A stretch of 64,000 bases of DNA from Rheinheimera pacifica (GTDB taxonomy: Bacteria; Pseudomonadota; Gammaproteobacteria; Enterobacterales; Alteromonadaceae), in NCBI RefSeq assembly GCF_024809855.1, contig NZ_JANUEM010000001.1, positions 496,001 to 560,000 on the forward strand, given 5' to 3'. This document shows positions 47,202 to 56,252 of the stretch, piece by piece. The notes beneath the pieces were generated by a model. The model did no database searches. It saw nothing but the letters and a program-made list of their open reading frames with translations, and was not told where the DNA came from. The first letter of the stretch is position 1, and each line of letters begins with the position of its first letter. Made by a program: the position numbers and the translations under genes.

Positions 47202-47400
47202 GCAGGTAAAGCGCCAGAAAGGGCTGCAAACATATGTTGCATTAGGTTAATATTCTGTCTTTACCAGCTAACATAAAAAGTGCTGTTTCAACTGAACTGA
47301 AAGCATAAAAACAAGCCTTCTGCTTGTTGAAATACTCTATGTTAACGCTACGTAATGAATTGACAGGCTATATGCTTAACTACGGCTATATTGGTGATTG

Positions 47401-48333
47401 ATGAAAACTGCTATGACTATAGGTGCGGTGCTGCCGCTTAAAGTAACCGGCAGCTACGGTGTAGACGATTTAAACCGGGCGCATATTTTATTTAGCTCAC
47501 TGCAGCGTTTTGCCGAGCCGGGGCTGTTCAGCGAGTTTTATGTAGTGGTGCCCGCAGCTGAAGTAGAGCAAGTCAGTTCGGCTTTTGCCCGCTGGCAGTC
47601 GCTGGGTATTCAGGTGATATCGGAAGACACTCTGGTACCGGAACTGGCAAAGTACCCCAAAATGCGCGGTTGGCGTAAACAACAAATCGTTAAACTGGCG
47701 ATAGCCACAAAAATGCAGGCAAAATTTTATTTAACTTTTGATGCCGATGCTATCTGCCTTAAACCTATCAGTGCAGAAAAACTAATTGTCGATGGCAAAG
47801 CTTTGTTGCAATACGAACAGCGCGCCCAGCACCCCAAATGGTGGAAAGCCTCTGCCCGTATTTTAAAAATGAATGCCAATGTCGGCGATCCACAACTGGG
47901 CATGACGGTAACACCGGCTATTTTAGCCACTGATATTGTTAAAGGCCTGATGCAACAACTTTCGCCAAAAACAGCAAAGCAAAGCTGGGTAGACTGGCTC
48001 TGCCAGTTACATTTACCTAAACACCCGAAAAACTGGCTGTTACACCGGTTTTTAATGCTGAAGTGGACAGAGTATTCATTGTACTACCTGTGCGCCCATA
48101 AGTTGGGAATGCTGGATAAATACCATGTAACCGCCGGTACTGCTGAACTGCCACAGCGCTTACTGGTGCATGAATCTCACCCTTTTGAGCAGTGGGATGT
48201 TGCGCGCAGTTTCAGCAACAACTGCCCCGGCCTGTTTTGTGTGGTGGGCAGTAAAACCTTTTTACCCCCTGCAGAAGTATGGCAAAAAGTAAGGCCTTTT
48301 ATTGCACCGCAGCAAAAAGCCGGCCCTCTATAA
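47401..48333 (+). CDS. DUF6492-like glycosyltransferase-fold protein
   Basis: A 310-aa protein that I assign to the DUF6492 group by its pattern: IGAVLPLKVTG at the start, GWRKQQIVKLAIATKM, and a DxD-type FDADAICLKP at Asp114/Asp116. This resembles a GT-A nucleotide-sugar site, so a transferase of surface sugars is likely but unproven. ATG 47401 is used. No operon partner is close; the GT32 gene follows 207 bases later. Confidence 0.68.
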   Translation: MKTAMTIGAVLPLKVTGSYGVDDLNRAHILFSSLQRFAEPGLFSEFYVVVPAAEVEQVSSAFARWQSLGIQVISEDTLVPELAKYPKMRGWRKQQIVKLAIATKMQAKFYLTFDADAICLKPISAEKLIVDGKALLQYEQRAQHPKWWKASARILKMNANVGDPQLGMTVTPAILATDIVKGLMQQLSPKTAKQSWVDWLCQLHLPKHPKNWLLHRFLMLKWTEYSLYYLCAHKLGMLDKYHVTAGTAELPQRLLVHESHPFEQWDVARSFSNNCPGLFCVVGSKTFLPPAEVWQKVRPFIAPQQKAGPL

Positions 48334-48376
48334 CCGCCCAATTGCTATTCAGCATAACTTAAGCTCAAACCAACAA

Positions 48377-48401
48377 AATAGCACCATCCTCTGGTGCTAT
48401 T
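48377..48401. terminator. Hairpin after the 47401 gene
   Basis: A 10-bp perfect stem (AATAGCACCA 48377-48386 with TGGTGCTATT 48392-48401) closes on TCCTC. No T-tract follows, so termination is possible but not certain. Confidence 0.42.
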
Positions 48402-48539
48402 GCGGCAGGCAGATTTGTCAAACTGAGCACAGCCTTAGTTTGTAACTAAGATAACAGCTTGATTACAAAGTCACACAATCTGCTACCCATCGCCGCTTTA
48501 TATTACCGCCAGTAAATACAATGTGCAGCGGTGTAACTG

Positions 48540-49334
48540 ATGATCCCTAAAATAATTCATTATGTCTGGGTAGGAAATGCGCCCAAGCCCGAACTGGTAC
48601 TCAAATGTATCGCCAGTTGGCAAACGCACCTGCCGAACTATCAGATTGTAGAGTGGAATAACGACAGCGTGCATGCGCTGGACAATACCTATATGCAACA
48701 GGCTTTTGCAGCAGGCAAATGGGCTTTTGTTTCTGATTATCTGCGGCTTTACGCTTTACAGCAGTACGGCGGCTTTTATTTTGATACTGATCTGGAAATT
48801 ACCGCAGATCTTGAAGCATTCCGCCAGCATGATTTTGTTACCGGCTTCGAACAGTTTAAAAAGCGTCTGGCACCGGTAACGGCGTTAATGGGAGCCACCG
48901 CCAACAATCCGGTGATCCGGCAACTACTGCAACCTTACTCCAGCAAACAATTTATTAAAGCCGATGGCCAGTTCGATTTAACCCCTAATACCGGGCTGAT
49001 CAGCGATATCTTTGCCGCAAAGTTTGGCTTAACTAAACCCTACACTGCCCGCCAGATCACCAAACTGACAGACAATGCCTTTATTTACCCCAGCCACTAT
49101 TTTTGTACACCTGAGGCGGGCAAACCCGGCTACGCCATTCATCACTTTAACGGCTCCTGGTTTGAAGAATACAGCCGTAAGTTATTGTTCAGCATTAAGA
49201 ACTACAAACTTATCCGCTTAAAGCGCAATAAAATCCGCTCGGCACTGCTGCCTTTGCAGGCAGGTGAAACCAAAATCTGGCAATTTGGCCTGAATGCCAG
49301 ATACAGCCTGCTGGTGGTACAAGACAGTAACTGA
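48540..49334 (+). CDS. Family 32 glycosyltransferase (capsular/surface sugar)
   Basis: A 264-aa transferase with the GT32 pattern: IPKIIHYVWVG at the N-terminus, WAFVSDYLRLYALQQYGGFYFDTD with the metal DxD at Asp82/Asp84. Members transfer sugars to surface polysaccharides or mannosylate lipids. It abuts the convergent SMP-30-like gene: the two stop codons read TGATCA with no gap. Confidence 0.87.
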   Translation: MIPKIIHYVWVGNAPKPELVLKCIASWQTHLPNYQIVEWNNDSVHALDNTYMQQAFAAGKWAFVSDYLRLYALQQYGGFYFDTDLEITADLEAFRQHDFVTGFEQFKKRLAPVTALMGATANNPVIRQLLQPYSSKQFIKADGQFDLTPNTGLISDIFAAKFGLTKPYTARQITKLTDNAFIYPSHYFCTPEAGKPGYAIHHFNGSWFEEYSRKLLFSIKNYKLIRLKRNKIRSALLPLQAGETKIWQFGLNARYSLLVVQDSN

Positions 49335-50330
49335 TCAGTTTGCCAGTTTAATCCGCAGTAAATAACTGCTGGCGGTAATATACAGCCAGCTGTTGTCATG
49401 ACTTAACGCCACATTGGCCGCGGCTACGCCGGTTTGTATTGTGCCAAGGTGCTCGCCCTGTGGCGACAACACCCAAACACCACCCGGCCCGGTGGCCAGC
49501 AATACGCCTGATGGCAGCACTTTTAAACCATCGGGCAGGCCGCTGGCGGTTTTGGTTGCGGCTGTAGCATCAAAAAACAGCTCGCCTTTAGCCAAACTGC
49601 CATCGGCGTTAACGGCATAACGCCACCACTGCGCCGCTGCCGGATCAGAATTGGCAACATACAGCCATTGCTCATCCGGTGAAAACGCCAGGCCATTGGG
49701 CCGCGTTAAATTATCAGCTAACAGCGTGATCTTGCCATCTGCTGCCAGCCGGTATACGCCATTTACGCTTTGCTGCTTTTGCGCTGAATCATCACCGCCT
49801 TTTAAGCCATATGGCGGATCAGTAAAGTAATAAGCTCCGCTGCTATGCTGCACCAGATCATTCGGGCTGTTTAGCAATTTGCCCTGATAATGGCTCACCA
49901 GGGTTTGATATCGCGGTAATTTACCGGAGGCGTCCTGCAATACTGCCAGGCGCCGGTCACCATGCTGCGCCAGCACTAACTTGTTATCAGCATTAAAAAT
50001 TAGACCGTTGGCGCCTTCCTGTAAGTTGTTGTCAGGGTACAGGCCAGTGTAGCCGGATGGCTGCAAATACACCGTTAAGCCCTGTGTTTTATTCCAGCGG
50101 TAAACGGTATTTTCGGGTACATCAGAAAACAGAATATCGCCGGTTTCCGGCTCAGCTACCGGCCCTTCTGCCCAGCGAAAACCTTCGGCCAGTTGTTCCA
50201 GCATTGCATCTGCAGCCACAACCTGTTGCATCTGCGGCTGAAGTGTTAATACCGGCTGTACCGGCCAGGGCGTGTTAGCTGCCAGCGCCGGGGCAATAAG
50301 TAAACACAGGGCAAAAGCTGAAAAACGCAT
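49335..50330 (-). CDS. Exported SMP-30/gluconolactonase-like protein
   Basis: A 331-aa six-bladed beta-propeller of the SMP-30/LRE family with a signal peptide (1-17). FRWAEGPVAEPETGDILFSDVPENTVYRW, NSPNDLVQHSSGAYYFTDPPYGL and RPNGLAFSPDEQWLYVANS carry the metal and substrate sites. It may hydrolyse a sugar lactone in the periplasm. No neighbouring sugar-catabolic genes support a specific substrate. Confidence 0.88.
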   Translation of the reverse strand: MRFSAFALCLLIAPALAANTPWPVQPVLTLQPQMQQVVAADAMLEQLAEGFRWAEGPVAEPETGDILFSDVPENTVYRWNKTQGLTVYLQPSGYTGLYPDNNLQEGANGLIFNADNKLVLAQHGDRRLAVLQDASGKLPRYQTLVSHYQGKLLNSPNDLVQHSSGAYYFTDPPYGLKGGDDSAQKQQSVNGVYRLAADGKITLLADNLTRPNGLAFSPDEQWLYVANSDPAAAQWWRYAVNADGSLAKGELFFDATAATKTASGLPDGLKVLPSGVLLATGPGGVWVLSPQGEHLGTIQTGVAAANVALSHDNSWLYITASSYLLRIKLAN

Positions 50331-50421
50331 AAAAAGTCCGCCAGATCAGGAAAAGTGCTTACAGGCTAGCATTAGTACCCGTTTGATGAAATGCTCAAAT
50401 TTGCTGTTTTGTTTATGTTTA

Positions 50422-51204
50422 TTAACACAACTGTGCTTGTTCTTCCGGCCGCAGCGTTAATACCTCTACCCCACTGTCGGTTACGGCAATAGTATGCTCC
50501 CACTGCGCCGATAATTTTTTATCGCGGGTTACCACTGTCCAGCCATCTTTTTTAGTTTTTACTTTAGCACTGCCCTGGTTCAGCATGGGCTCTATGGTAA
50601 ATACCATACCGGGCTTTAACAGCATACCGGTTCCGGCGGCGCCATAATGCAGCACCTGCGGTGCTTCGTGCATTTCACGGCCAATGCCATGGCCGCAATA
50701 TTCGCGCACTACGCTGTAGCCTTTACTGCGGGCAAACTGCTCAATAGCAAAGCCGATATCGCCTAAACGGGCGCCGGGTTTTACTGCCTTAATACCAAGC
50801 CATAGCGCGCTGTAACAATCATCTATTAACTGGCGCGCCGGAAAACTCAGCTCGCCAATGCCGTACATTTTGCTGGAGTCGGCAATAAAGCCATGTTTTT
50901 CCAGCGTAATATCCACATTAACAATATCACCGTCTTTCAGCACCTGCGTAGCTGATGGCACGCCATGGCACACCACATCGTTAACCGAGGTATTAAGCAC
51001 ATAAGCAAAACCATACTGGCCTTTGCTGGCCGGGCGCGCTTGTAGTTCATCAACTATATAGCGCTCAGCCAAATCATTGATCTGCAAAGTAGACATACCC
51101 GCTACGATACTGTTGTCCAGCATGGCAAATACCTGAGTCAGTAAGTGGCCAGCCTCACGTTGCAGCGCCAGTTCGGCGGCAGTTTTAAGCTGAACGGCGC
51201 TCAT
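50422..51204 (-). CDS. map: Type I methionine aminopeptidase
   Basis: A 260-aa metallopeptidase that removes the initiator methionine. The metal ligands are carried by DIVNVDITLEKHGFIADSSKMY, GHGIGREMHEAPQVLHYG and the C-terminal FTIEPML / WEHTIAVTDSG. The length matches E. coli Map. Its ATG lies inside the end of the ParD-like gene (20-base overlap), so it is translationally coupled to it. Confidence 0.96.
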   Translation of the reverse strand: MSAVQLKTAAELALQREAGHLLTQVFAMLDNSIVAGMSTLQINDLAERYIVDELQARPASKGQYGFAYVLNTSVNDVVCHGVPSATQVLKDGDIVNVDITLEKHGFIADSSKMYGIGELSFPARQLIDDCYSALWLGIKAVKPGARLGDIGFAIEQFARSKGYSVVREYCGHGIGREMHEAPQVLHYGAAGTGMLLKPGMVFTIEPMLNQGSAKVKTKKDGWTVVTRDKKLSAQWEHTIAVTDSGVEVLTLRPEEQAQLC

Positions 51205-51403
51205 CGCTGCCTCCGGCCAGTTTAAACTCTGCCTGCTGCAGCAGCATCTGCACTAATTGCTGATAATTGTGCGTTGGGTGCAGTTCAGCCAGCATGCCCA
51301 TTTTCAACCAAAATTCGGCCTGTGCATTAATAGAACGCGACATAGCTCCGCTGGCTTTACGAATTTCTTCATGCAGTTCATCGGCAATTTTAACAATACC
51401 CAA
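51185..51403 (-). CDS. ParD-like protein upstream of map
   Basis: A 72-aa protein of the ParD-like antitoxin type (IVKIADELHEEIRKASGAMSRSINAQAEFWLKMG), with a ribbon-helix-helix-like N-terminus. No toxin gene is adjacent; the partner is map instead. It uses a TTG start with GGAG upstream. It may autoregulate or act as a specialised transcription factor for map (inference). Confidence 0.82.
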   Translation of the reverse strand: MGIVKIADELHEEIRKASGAMSRSINAQAEFWLKMGMLAELHPTHNYQQLVQMLLQQAEFKLAGGSDERRSA

Positions 51404-51435
51404 GGTGATACTCCTCGACTAAGGCTTAACATACG

Positions 51436-51464
51436 AAGTATACATAAAACATATATTCTGGTAA
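51436..51464 (-). promoter_or_regulatory. Candidate promoter of the parD-like/map operon
   Basis: On the minus strand TTTACC (51464-51459) and TATACT (51441-51436) are 17 bases apart, a sigma-70 match. The start point would be near 51429. The imperfect palindrome ATACGAAGTAT covers the -10 region and could be the ParD-like protein's operator. Confidence 0.45.
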
Positions 51465-51593
51465 AGCCAGACCAGTCATTCCTGTTGCCCTGATTTTCAG
51501 CTGCACTTTTGATTTAAGTTGCGCCAATTTTAAGTTGCGCTGCGGCGGCTATTTTCGCAAAGTAACCAGCTTAGTATTTAAGTGTGAGAGCAA

Positions 51594-52628
51594 ATGCCAA
51601 TGGCTTCAGAACTGCGCACCCTGCTGGTAGGTTATGGTTATGCCGGTAAAACCTTTCATGCCCCGCTGCTACAGGCAACGCCGGGCCTTAAACTAACGCA
51701 TGTCGCGTCATCGCAGGCTGCATTGGTTAAGCAAGAGCTGGGGAATGATATTACAGTATTAGCCAATTACCCTGCCGCCGTGCAACTGGCAGAAATTGAT
51801 CTGGTGGTTATTGCCAGCCCGAACGACAGCCACGCCCCACTGGCCGAACTGGCGCTGCGCGCCGGTAAGCATGTCGTGGTAGATAAACCCTTTGCGCTTA
51901 GCTTTAAAGCAGCCAAAGCATTAACGGCACTGGCGGCAGAGCAAAAACGGCTGCTGTCGGTATTTCATAACCGCCGCTATGATGCCGATTTTCTCAGCTT
52001 GCAGCATCTGCTAAACAGCGGCCAACTGGGCCAGGTAGCGCATTTAGAATCACGCTTTGACCGCTTCCGGCCGCAGGTACGCCAGCGCTGGCGTGAACAG
52101 GCCGGGCCTGGCGCCGGTTTATGGTTTGATTTAGGCCCACATCTGCTGGACCAAAGCCTGGTGTTATTTGGCCTGCCACACAGCATTACTGCCAGCTTAA
52201 AAACGCTACGGCCAGAGGCCACAGCCACAGACTGGTTCTCGGTACTGCTGGATTACGGCCATTTTAGTGTGACCCTTGGCGCCTCTATGCTGGCCGCCGC
52301 ACCATCGGCGCGCTTTACCTTGCAGGCTCAGCATGGCAGCTGGCAAAAGTTTGGCCTGGATATACAGGAAGATCAGCTAAAACAAGGCTTAACACCTGCT
52401 GATGCGGGCTGGGGCATAGAACCCCAACCCGGTTTGCTGTATCAGGCAGAGCACCTTACCCCCTACAGCACCGCAACGGGTTGTTATCAGCATTATTACG
52501 CAGCCATTGTTGCTGCCATAAACGGCAAGGGGCCAAACCCGGTACCGCCACAGCAAGCTTGTGACGTAATGTGGCTGCTTGAACTGGCTGAGCAATCGGC
52601 AGCAGCGGGTAAAACGTTGCCGGTTTAA
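51594..52628 (+). CDS. Gfo/Idh/MocA-family oxidoreductase
   Basis: A 344-aa NAD(P)-dependent oxidoreductase. The Rossmann motif GYGYAGKTFHAPLL is near the start, EKP-type DKPFALS in the middle, and HNRRYDADFLSLQ and FDLGPHLLDQSL in the C-terminal domain. The pattern is closest to the YdgJ/YhhX subgroup, whose substrates are mostly unassigned. It stands alone with a GAGAG-type ribosome-binding site. Confidence 0.92.
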   Translation: MPMASELRTLLVGYGYAGKTFHAPLLQATPGLKLTHVASSQAALVKQELGNDITVLANYPAAVQLAEIDLVVIASPNDSHAPLAELALRAGKHVVVDKPFALSFKAAKALTALAAEQKRLLSVFHNRRYDADFLSLQHLLNSGQLGQVAHLESRFDRFRPQVRQRWREQAGPGAGLWFDLGPHLLDQSLVLFGLPHSITASLKTLRPEATATDWFSVLLDYGHFSVTLGASMLAAAPSARFTLQAQHGSWQKFGLDIQEDQLKQGLTPADAGWGIEPQPGLLYQAEHLTPYSTATGCYQHYYAAIVAAINGKGPNPVPPQQACDVMWLLELAEQSAAAGKTLPV

Positions 52629-52632
52629 CTGC

Positions 52633-53928
52633 TTACTGAATAGCCGATACCGATTCTACTACGCGCTGGGCGCCACGTTCGATATCGTCAATTATTGCCG
52701 ATAATTGGTTAATTTTATCGCCGTTTTGCTTACTTAAACCGTCAATAGAATTAATGGCCTGCAGCACATTTTGTGTTACTTCAAGGTTTCTGCTGACAAC
52801 ACTGGAGATATCGCTGGTGGCCTGGCTGGTTCTGGATGCCAGTTGCCTTACCTCATCGGCTACCACGGCGAAACCGCGGCCTGCTTCGCCTGCCCTGGCG
52901 GCTTCAATAGCGGCGTTTAATGCCAAAAGGTTAGTTTGCTCTGCCACACTGCGGATAATACTCACCATATTGGCAATTTCTTTGGCCTGCTCATTTAAAC
53001 TTTGGATCACAGTATCGGTTTGCAGCACAGTGGCAGAAATTTCTGTCGCCAGCGCGGTGGACGACATAATATGCAGCTTGCCCTGCTCTGCCACGTTAAA
53101 GGTTTCTGTCGCGGTTTCATGGGCTACACGGGCAGCTTCGCGGGTGCGCATGGCTTGCATAACCCGGTTGGTAATCAAGGTAGCAAACTTAATCACCTTG
53201 TGTACTTTGCCCTGCGCATCCAGAACCGGGTTGTAGGTTGCCTCCAACCACACTTCATTACCATGCGCATCAACCCGTTTAAACTTACCGGAACTCAGTT
53301 TGCCCAATGCCAGCTGTTGCCAGAAATCGGGGTTTTCGCGATAAAAGCTGTCGTCACAAAGCATACGGTGGTGTTTATGCTTAATTTGCTCCAGCCGGTA
53401 TCCCATCGACTGCAGAAAATTCTGGTTCGCATTAACAATAGTGCCATCAGGGGTAAATTCAATTACCGCCATTGCTTTGTCTATAGCGCTGTAAATGGCT
53501 TTTTGCGCTTCCGCCTCCTGCTTTTGGCGGGTAATGTCGTAAGCTATTTTCATTACAGAGCATACTTTGCCACTGCTGTCCTGCACCGGAAAATAGGTAG
53601 CCTCAAGCCATATTTGCTTACCACCGTTGGTTTTACGCAAAAAAGTACCGTGCTTTGCTTCGCCCCGTCCAAGCGACTGCCAGAAGGCTTTATATTCGCT
53701 ACCATTAGCATAAGCGCTTTCACAAAACATCGCATGATGCTGCCCTTTTATCTGTTCCAGCGTATAGCCTACCGTTTTAAGAAACAGATCATTGGCATCT
53801 TCGATAACACCGTCGCGGGTAAAACAGATTAACGCCACACTGTTACGCATTGCCGCAATGACCGCAGCATAATGTGATGACTCAGCTTGTGCAGACAACA
53901 ATTGCGCTTTTAACTTAGTATTAAACAT
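52633..53928 (-). CDS. Soluble PAS-PAS methyl-accepting chemotaxis protein (BdlA-like)
   Basis: A 431-aa transducer without transmembrane helices. Two PAS domains (about 25-135 and 145-260) carry near-identical segments ([16 protein letters not shown] and [16 protein letters not shown]), and a short signalling domain ends with [32 protein letters not shown], the CheA/CheW contact tip. The layout matches Pseudomonas BdlA, a biofilm-dispersal regulator. ATG 53928 has GGGGG seven bases upstream. No che gene is near. Confidence 0.92.
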   Translation of the reverse strand: MFNTKLKAQLLSAQAESSHYAAVIAAMRNSVALICFTRDGVIEDANDLFLKTVGYTLEQIKGQHHAMFCESAYANGSEYKAFWQSLGRGEAKHGTFLRKTNGGKQIWLEATYFPVQDSSGKVCSVMKIAYDITRQKQEAEAQKAIYSAIDKAMAVIEFTPDGTIVNANQNFLQSMGYRLEQIKHKHHRMLCDDSFYRENPDFWQQLALGKLSSGKFKRVDAHGNEVWLEATYNPVLDAQGKVHKVIKFATLITNRVMQAMRTREAARVAHETATETFNVAEQGKLHIMSSTALATEISATVLQTDTVIQSLNEQAKEIANMVSIIRSVAEQTNLLALNAAIEAARAGEAGRGFAVVADEVRQLASRTSQATSDISSVVSRNLEVTQNVLQAINSIDGLSKQNGDKINQLSAIIDDIERGAQRVVESVSAIQ

Positions 53929-54051
53929 GTGGCCCCCAAAGTTCAGCAGCACATTCTAATATAAACCATCCAATGTTGGTCAAAACAGAGGCAACTTGAT
54001 ATTAGCATGCAATGAGCCACCAATACGGCGCCAGCGTTACTTATGATCAGT

Positions 54052-54089
54052 ATAAAAACAAAAAACCGGAACAATCAGATATTGTTCCG
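54052..54089 (-). terminator. Intrinsic terminator of the receptor/phosphoesterase operon
   Basis: Read leftwards, a perfect 10-bp stem (CCGGAACAAT 54089-54080 with ATTGTTCCGG 54074-54065, loop of five) runs into TTTTTTGTTTTT. It begins 34 bases after the phosphoesterase stop. Confidence 0.9.
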
Positions 54090-54122
54090 GCATGTTCAGA
54101 CAGCGCTCTCGCTTTTAATCGG

Positions 54123-56165
54123 TTACTGGCTTAGATCATGAATACTGCCGTTGCTTAAATCCAGCCTAAAGTGCATATCGCTGTCACCGTGGCGAAAGGC
54201 CTGCAGCAGTTGAAATAAACCACCAAACTGCCGGGCAAAGCTGTCGTTACCTTGTTCTGTTTCAGCTTTAGCCGCCAGCAGGCGTGTAAGCAATTGATAC
54301 TGCGCCAGCCGCTGTGGGCTGATATCCTGCAAAGCCAGGCTACCGGCATTACGCAGCCGGTAAAAATCTACGGCTAAATCAAAGCCATTCCAGCTGCCAA
54401 AATCCTCTGCTGCCAGGCCAGCCTGTGTTACCAAAGCTTCAGCCGTCGTGGCTGCTTGCTGCCAGTTTGGGCTTTGCTGCAATGTTGCTAACTCTGCCAG
54501 CAGCTGCGTTAACTGCAATGGGCTTTGCAGTTGAGATAACACCAGCATTTGCCGGCCATTTAATGCCAGCAGGTTGTCGCGCAGCGGGGCGGGCCAGTCT
54601 TGCGGTAAAAAGCGTTGCCGGGTTAATTCGCTAAGATGCCAGTTGGTAAATTCGCGGTAGCTTTTTGCCGTCAAAATGGCCTTATTCCACAGTGGCCTGC
54701 CCTGCTGCGTCAGGGTGTTATGCTCCTGCTGATAATGTTCAAACAGCTCGTTATAACGCGGGATATCGTTCAGTACCACGGTTTGCACTTCAACATTTTG
54801 CTGCGGTTTTAGTGTTACCAGCTTATAGGCCGGTACATAAGCCGCCAGCGATGGTGCCTGCACATTTACCAGCACTTTGCCATCCGGGCTTTTGCTAATG
54901 CCGGTGTCGTTAATATGCATATGACCGCCGATATGCAGCTTTAAACCGGTAGCGGCCAGCATATTACTGACACTGTCCGCCGGGCTGCGGGCCAACTGAA
55001 AACTATCGGCGCCAAACTGTTCGGCAATAGCAGCAGACTGGCCATTATAAAACTCAGTCATCGGGTAATGGCTAAAAGCAATTAACGTTTTACCGGCTTG
55101 CTCAGCGCGCTGTACTACCCGGGTTATCCAGTCTGTTACCTGGGTTTTATGGCTAAACATGCGGTTATAACCGGCATTACCGGCCCCGGTATAACCATTG
55201 CCATTGTCACCGGCCTGCGGCACATAGACATTGGCATCTATTGCCAGTAACCATAGCCCCTCTACCGGCTCTACCAGGTAACTGCTGTCGGGCACCATAC
55301 TGCACTGGCTGTAATCTGGCTGCTTATAATGCCCACCGGTACCTTGCAGGCATATTTCATATTGGCGCTGCGTATAAGTAGCCTGCTCACTGGCCTGGCT
55401 GAAGCGATAATTACCTTCGTTGTAATTGCTATATGGCGTTTCCCAATACAAATAACCCGGCTGCGGGTAAAAACCAAACGGCGCCAACTGCGCCATAATC
55501 TCTTGATAGCCCAGCTCTTTTACCTCTTCGCTGCAAATGGTACTGAGTTTGGTGTGGCTTTGTATCGCCGGTAATTTAGCGGAACACGCGTCACTGCCGG
55601 GGCTGTAGATGGGCTGCTCGTAGCCATTAATGCCTAAATAATCGCTTTTACCGGCCGGGCGGCTAAAGGGCCGTACCGGATCATGGTTACCGGGAGCGGC
55701 AAAAAACTGCATGCCGTAAGTGTCGCTGTAATGCTGCAAAATAGCGGCCAGGCCACGGATATGCAGCGGCTGGCCGTCATCGCTAAAATCGCCGGGCAGC
55801 GCTATCAGCTTAATGTCACGCGCTGCGGCGTCGTCCAGTGCGGCCAGTAAAGCAAAGTAGTTTTCGTTAAATAACCGGGTAGATTTAAGCTGCGCCGCCA
55901 TACTGCGGATAGTGGCATGTTTGCCACTTTGGCTGTTGGGTAAACCGGCAAAGGCGCCATCGCTGAAATTAGCGTAAATATCGTGAAAATGAATATCCGG
56001 CATAAAGGCAATTTGTAACTGTTGCCCGGTGCCTGTCTCAGTTGGTATTGCTGTTGATACTGATGTTAAAGCTGGTGTGGAGGCGGGTTGCTCAGAGCAG
56101 GCACTGATGCCGGACATTATACCTGCTGCCACCAAAACAAAACCGGGAAAACGCTTAAACTGCAT
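54123..56165 (-). CDS. Metallophosphoesterase lipoprotein
   Basis: A 680-aa calcineurin-like phosphoesterase with a lipobox (ISAC, Cys23 region) after a short signal, so probably anchored to the outer membrane. Metal-site motifs are FMPDIHFHD, PGDFSDDG, GNHDP and HIGGHMHIND. The C-terminal 230 residues are helical and of no recognised domain. ATG 56165 is chosen because the mature lipoprotein then begins correctly. It follows the TonB receptor across a strong hairpin. Confidence 0.86.
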   Translation of the reverse strand: MQFKRFPGFVLVAAGIMSGISACSEQPASTPALTSVSTAIPTETGTGQQLQIAFMPDIHFHDIYANFSDGAFAGLPNSQSGKHATIRSMAAQLKSTRLFNENYFALLAALDDAAARDIKLIALPGDFSDDGQPLHIRGLAAILQHYSDTYGMQFFAAPGNHDPVRPFSRPAGKSDYLGINGYEQPIYSPGSDACSAKLPAIQSHTKLSTICSEEVKELGYQEIMAQLAPFGFYPQPGYLYWETPYSNYNEGNYRFSQASEQATYTQRQYEICLQGTGGHYKQPDYSQCSMVPDSSYLVEPVEGLWLLAIDANVYVPQAGDNGNGYTGAGNAGYNRMFSHKTQVTDWITRVVQRAEQAGKTLIAFSHYPMTEFYNGQSAAIAEQFGADSFQLARSPADSVSNMLAATGLKLHIGGHMHINDTGISKSPDGKVLVNVQAPSLAAYVPAYKLVTLKPQQNVEVQTVVLNDIPRYNELFEHYQQEHNTLTQQGRPLWNKAILTAKSYREFTNWHLSELTRQRFLPQDWPAPLRDNLLALNGRQMLVLSQLQSPLQLTQLLAELATLQQSPNWQQAATTAEALVTQAGLAAEDFGSWNGFDLAVDFYRLRNAGSLALQDISPQRLAQYQLLTRLLAAKAETEQGNDSFARQFGGLFQLLQAFRHGDSDMHFRLDLSNGSIHDLSQ

Positions 56166-56200
56166 ACTTTTGCCCACTGCTACATAGATTAAAACAGTGT

Positions 56201-56241
56201 ACCGCCAACACGGTAACAAACAAAATTACCGTGCTGGCGGT
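56201..56241 (-). terminator. Large hairpin between TonB receptor and phosphoesterase
   Basis: ACCGCCAACACGGTAA (56201-56216) and TTACCGTGCTGGCGGT (56226-56241) form a 16-bp stem with a nine-base loop. The only mismatch (A56208/C56234) becomes a G-U pair in leftward RNA, so the structure fits that strand. No T-run follows closely. It may block transcript decay or reduce readthrough into the phosphoesterase. Confidence 0.5.
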
Positions 56242-56252
56242 GCTGATTACCC

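Noticed and set aside
47310..47328. AACAAGC/GCTTGTT hairpin after the lpxO-like gene as a terminator
   Set aside because: The T-run is on the opposite strand, where no gene ends, and the rightward strand has none.
47354..47390. TTGACA at about 47358 with TATATT as promoter of the DUF6492-like gene
   Set aside because: The spacer is 21 bases, too long for sigma-70; no better -10 was found.
51185..51403. Complete type II toxin-antitoxin pair
   Set aside because: Only the ParD-like half is present; the overlapping gene is map, not a ParE toxin.
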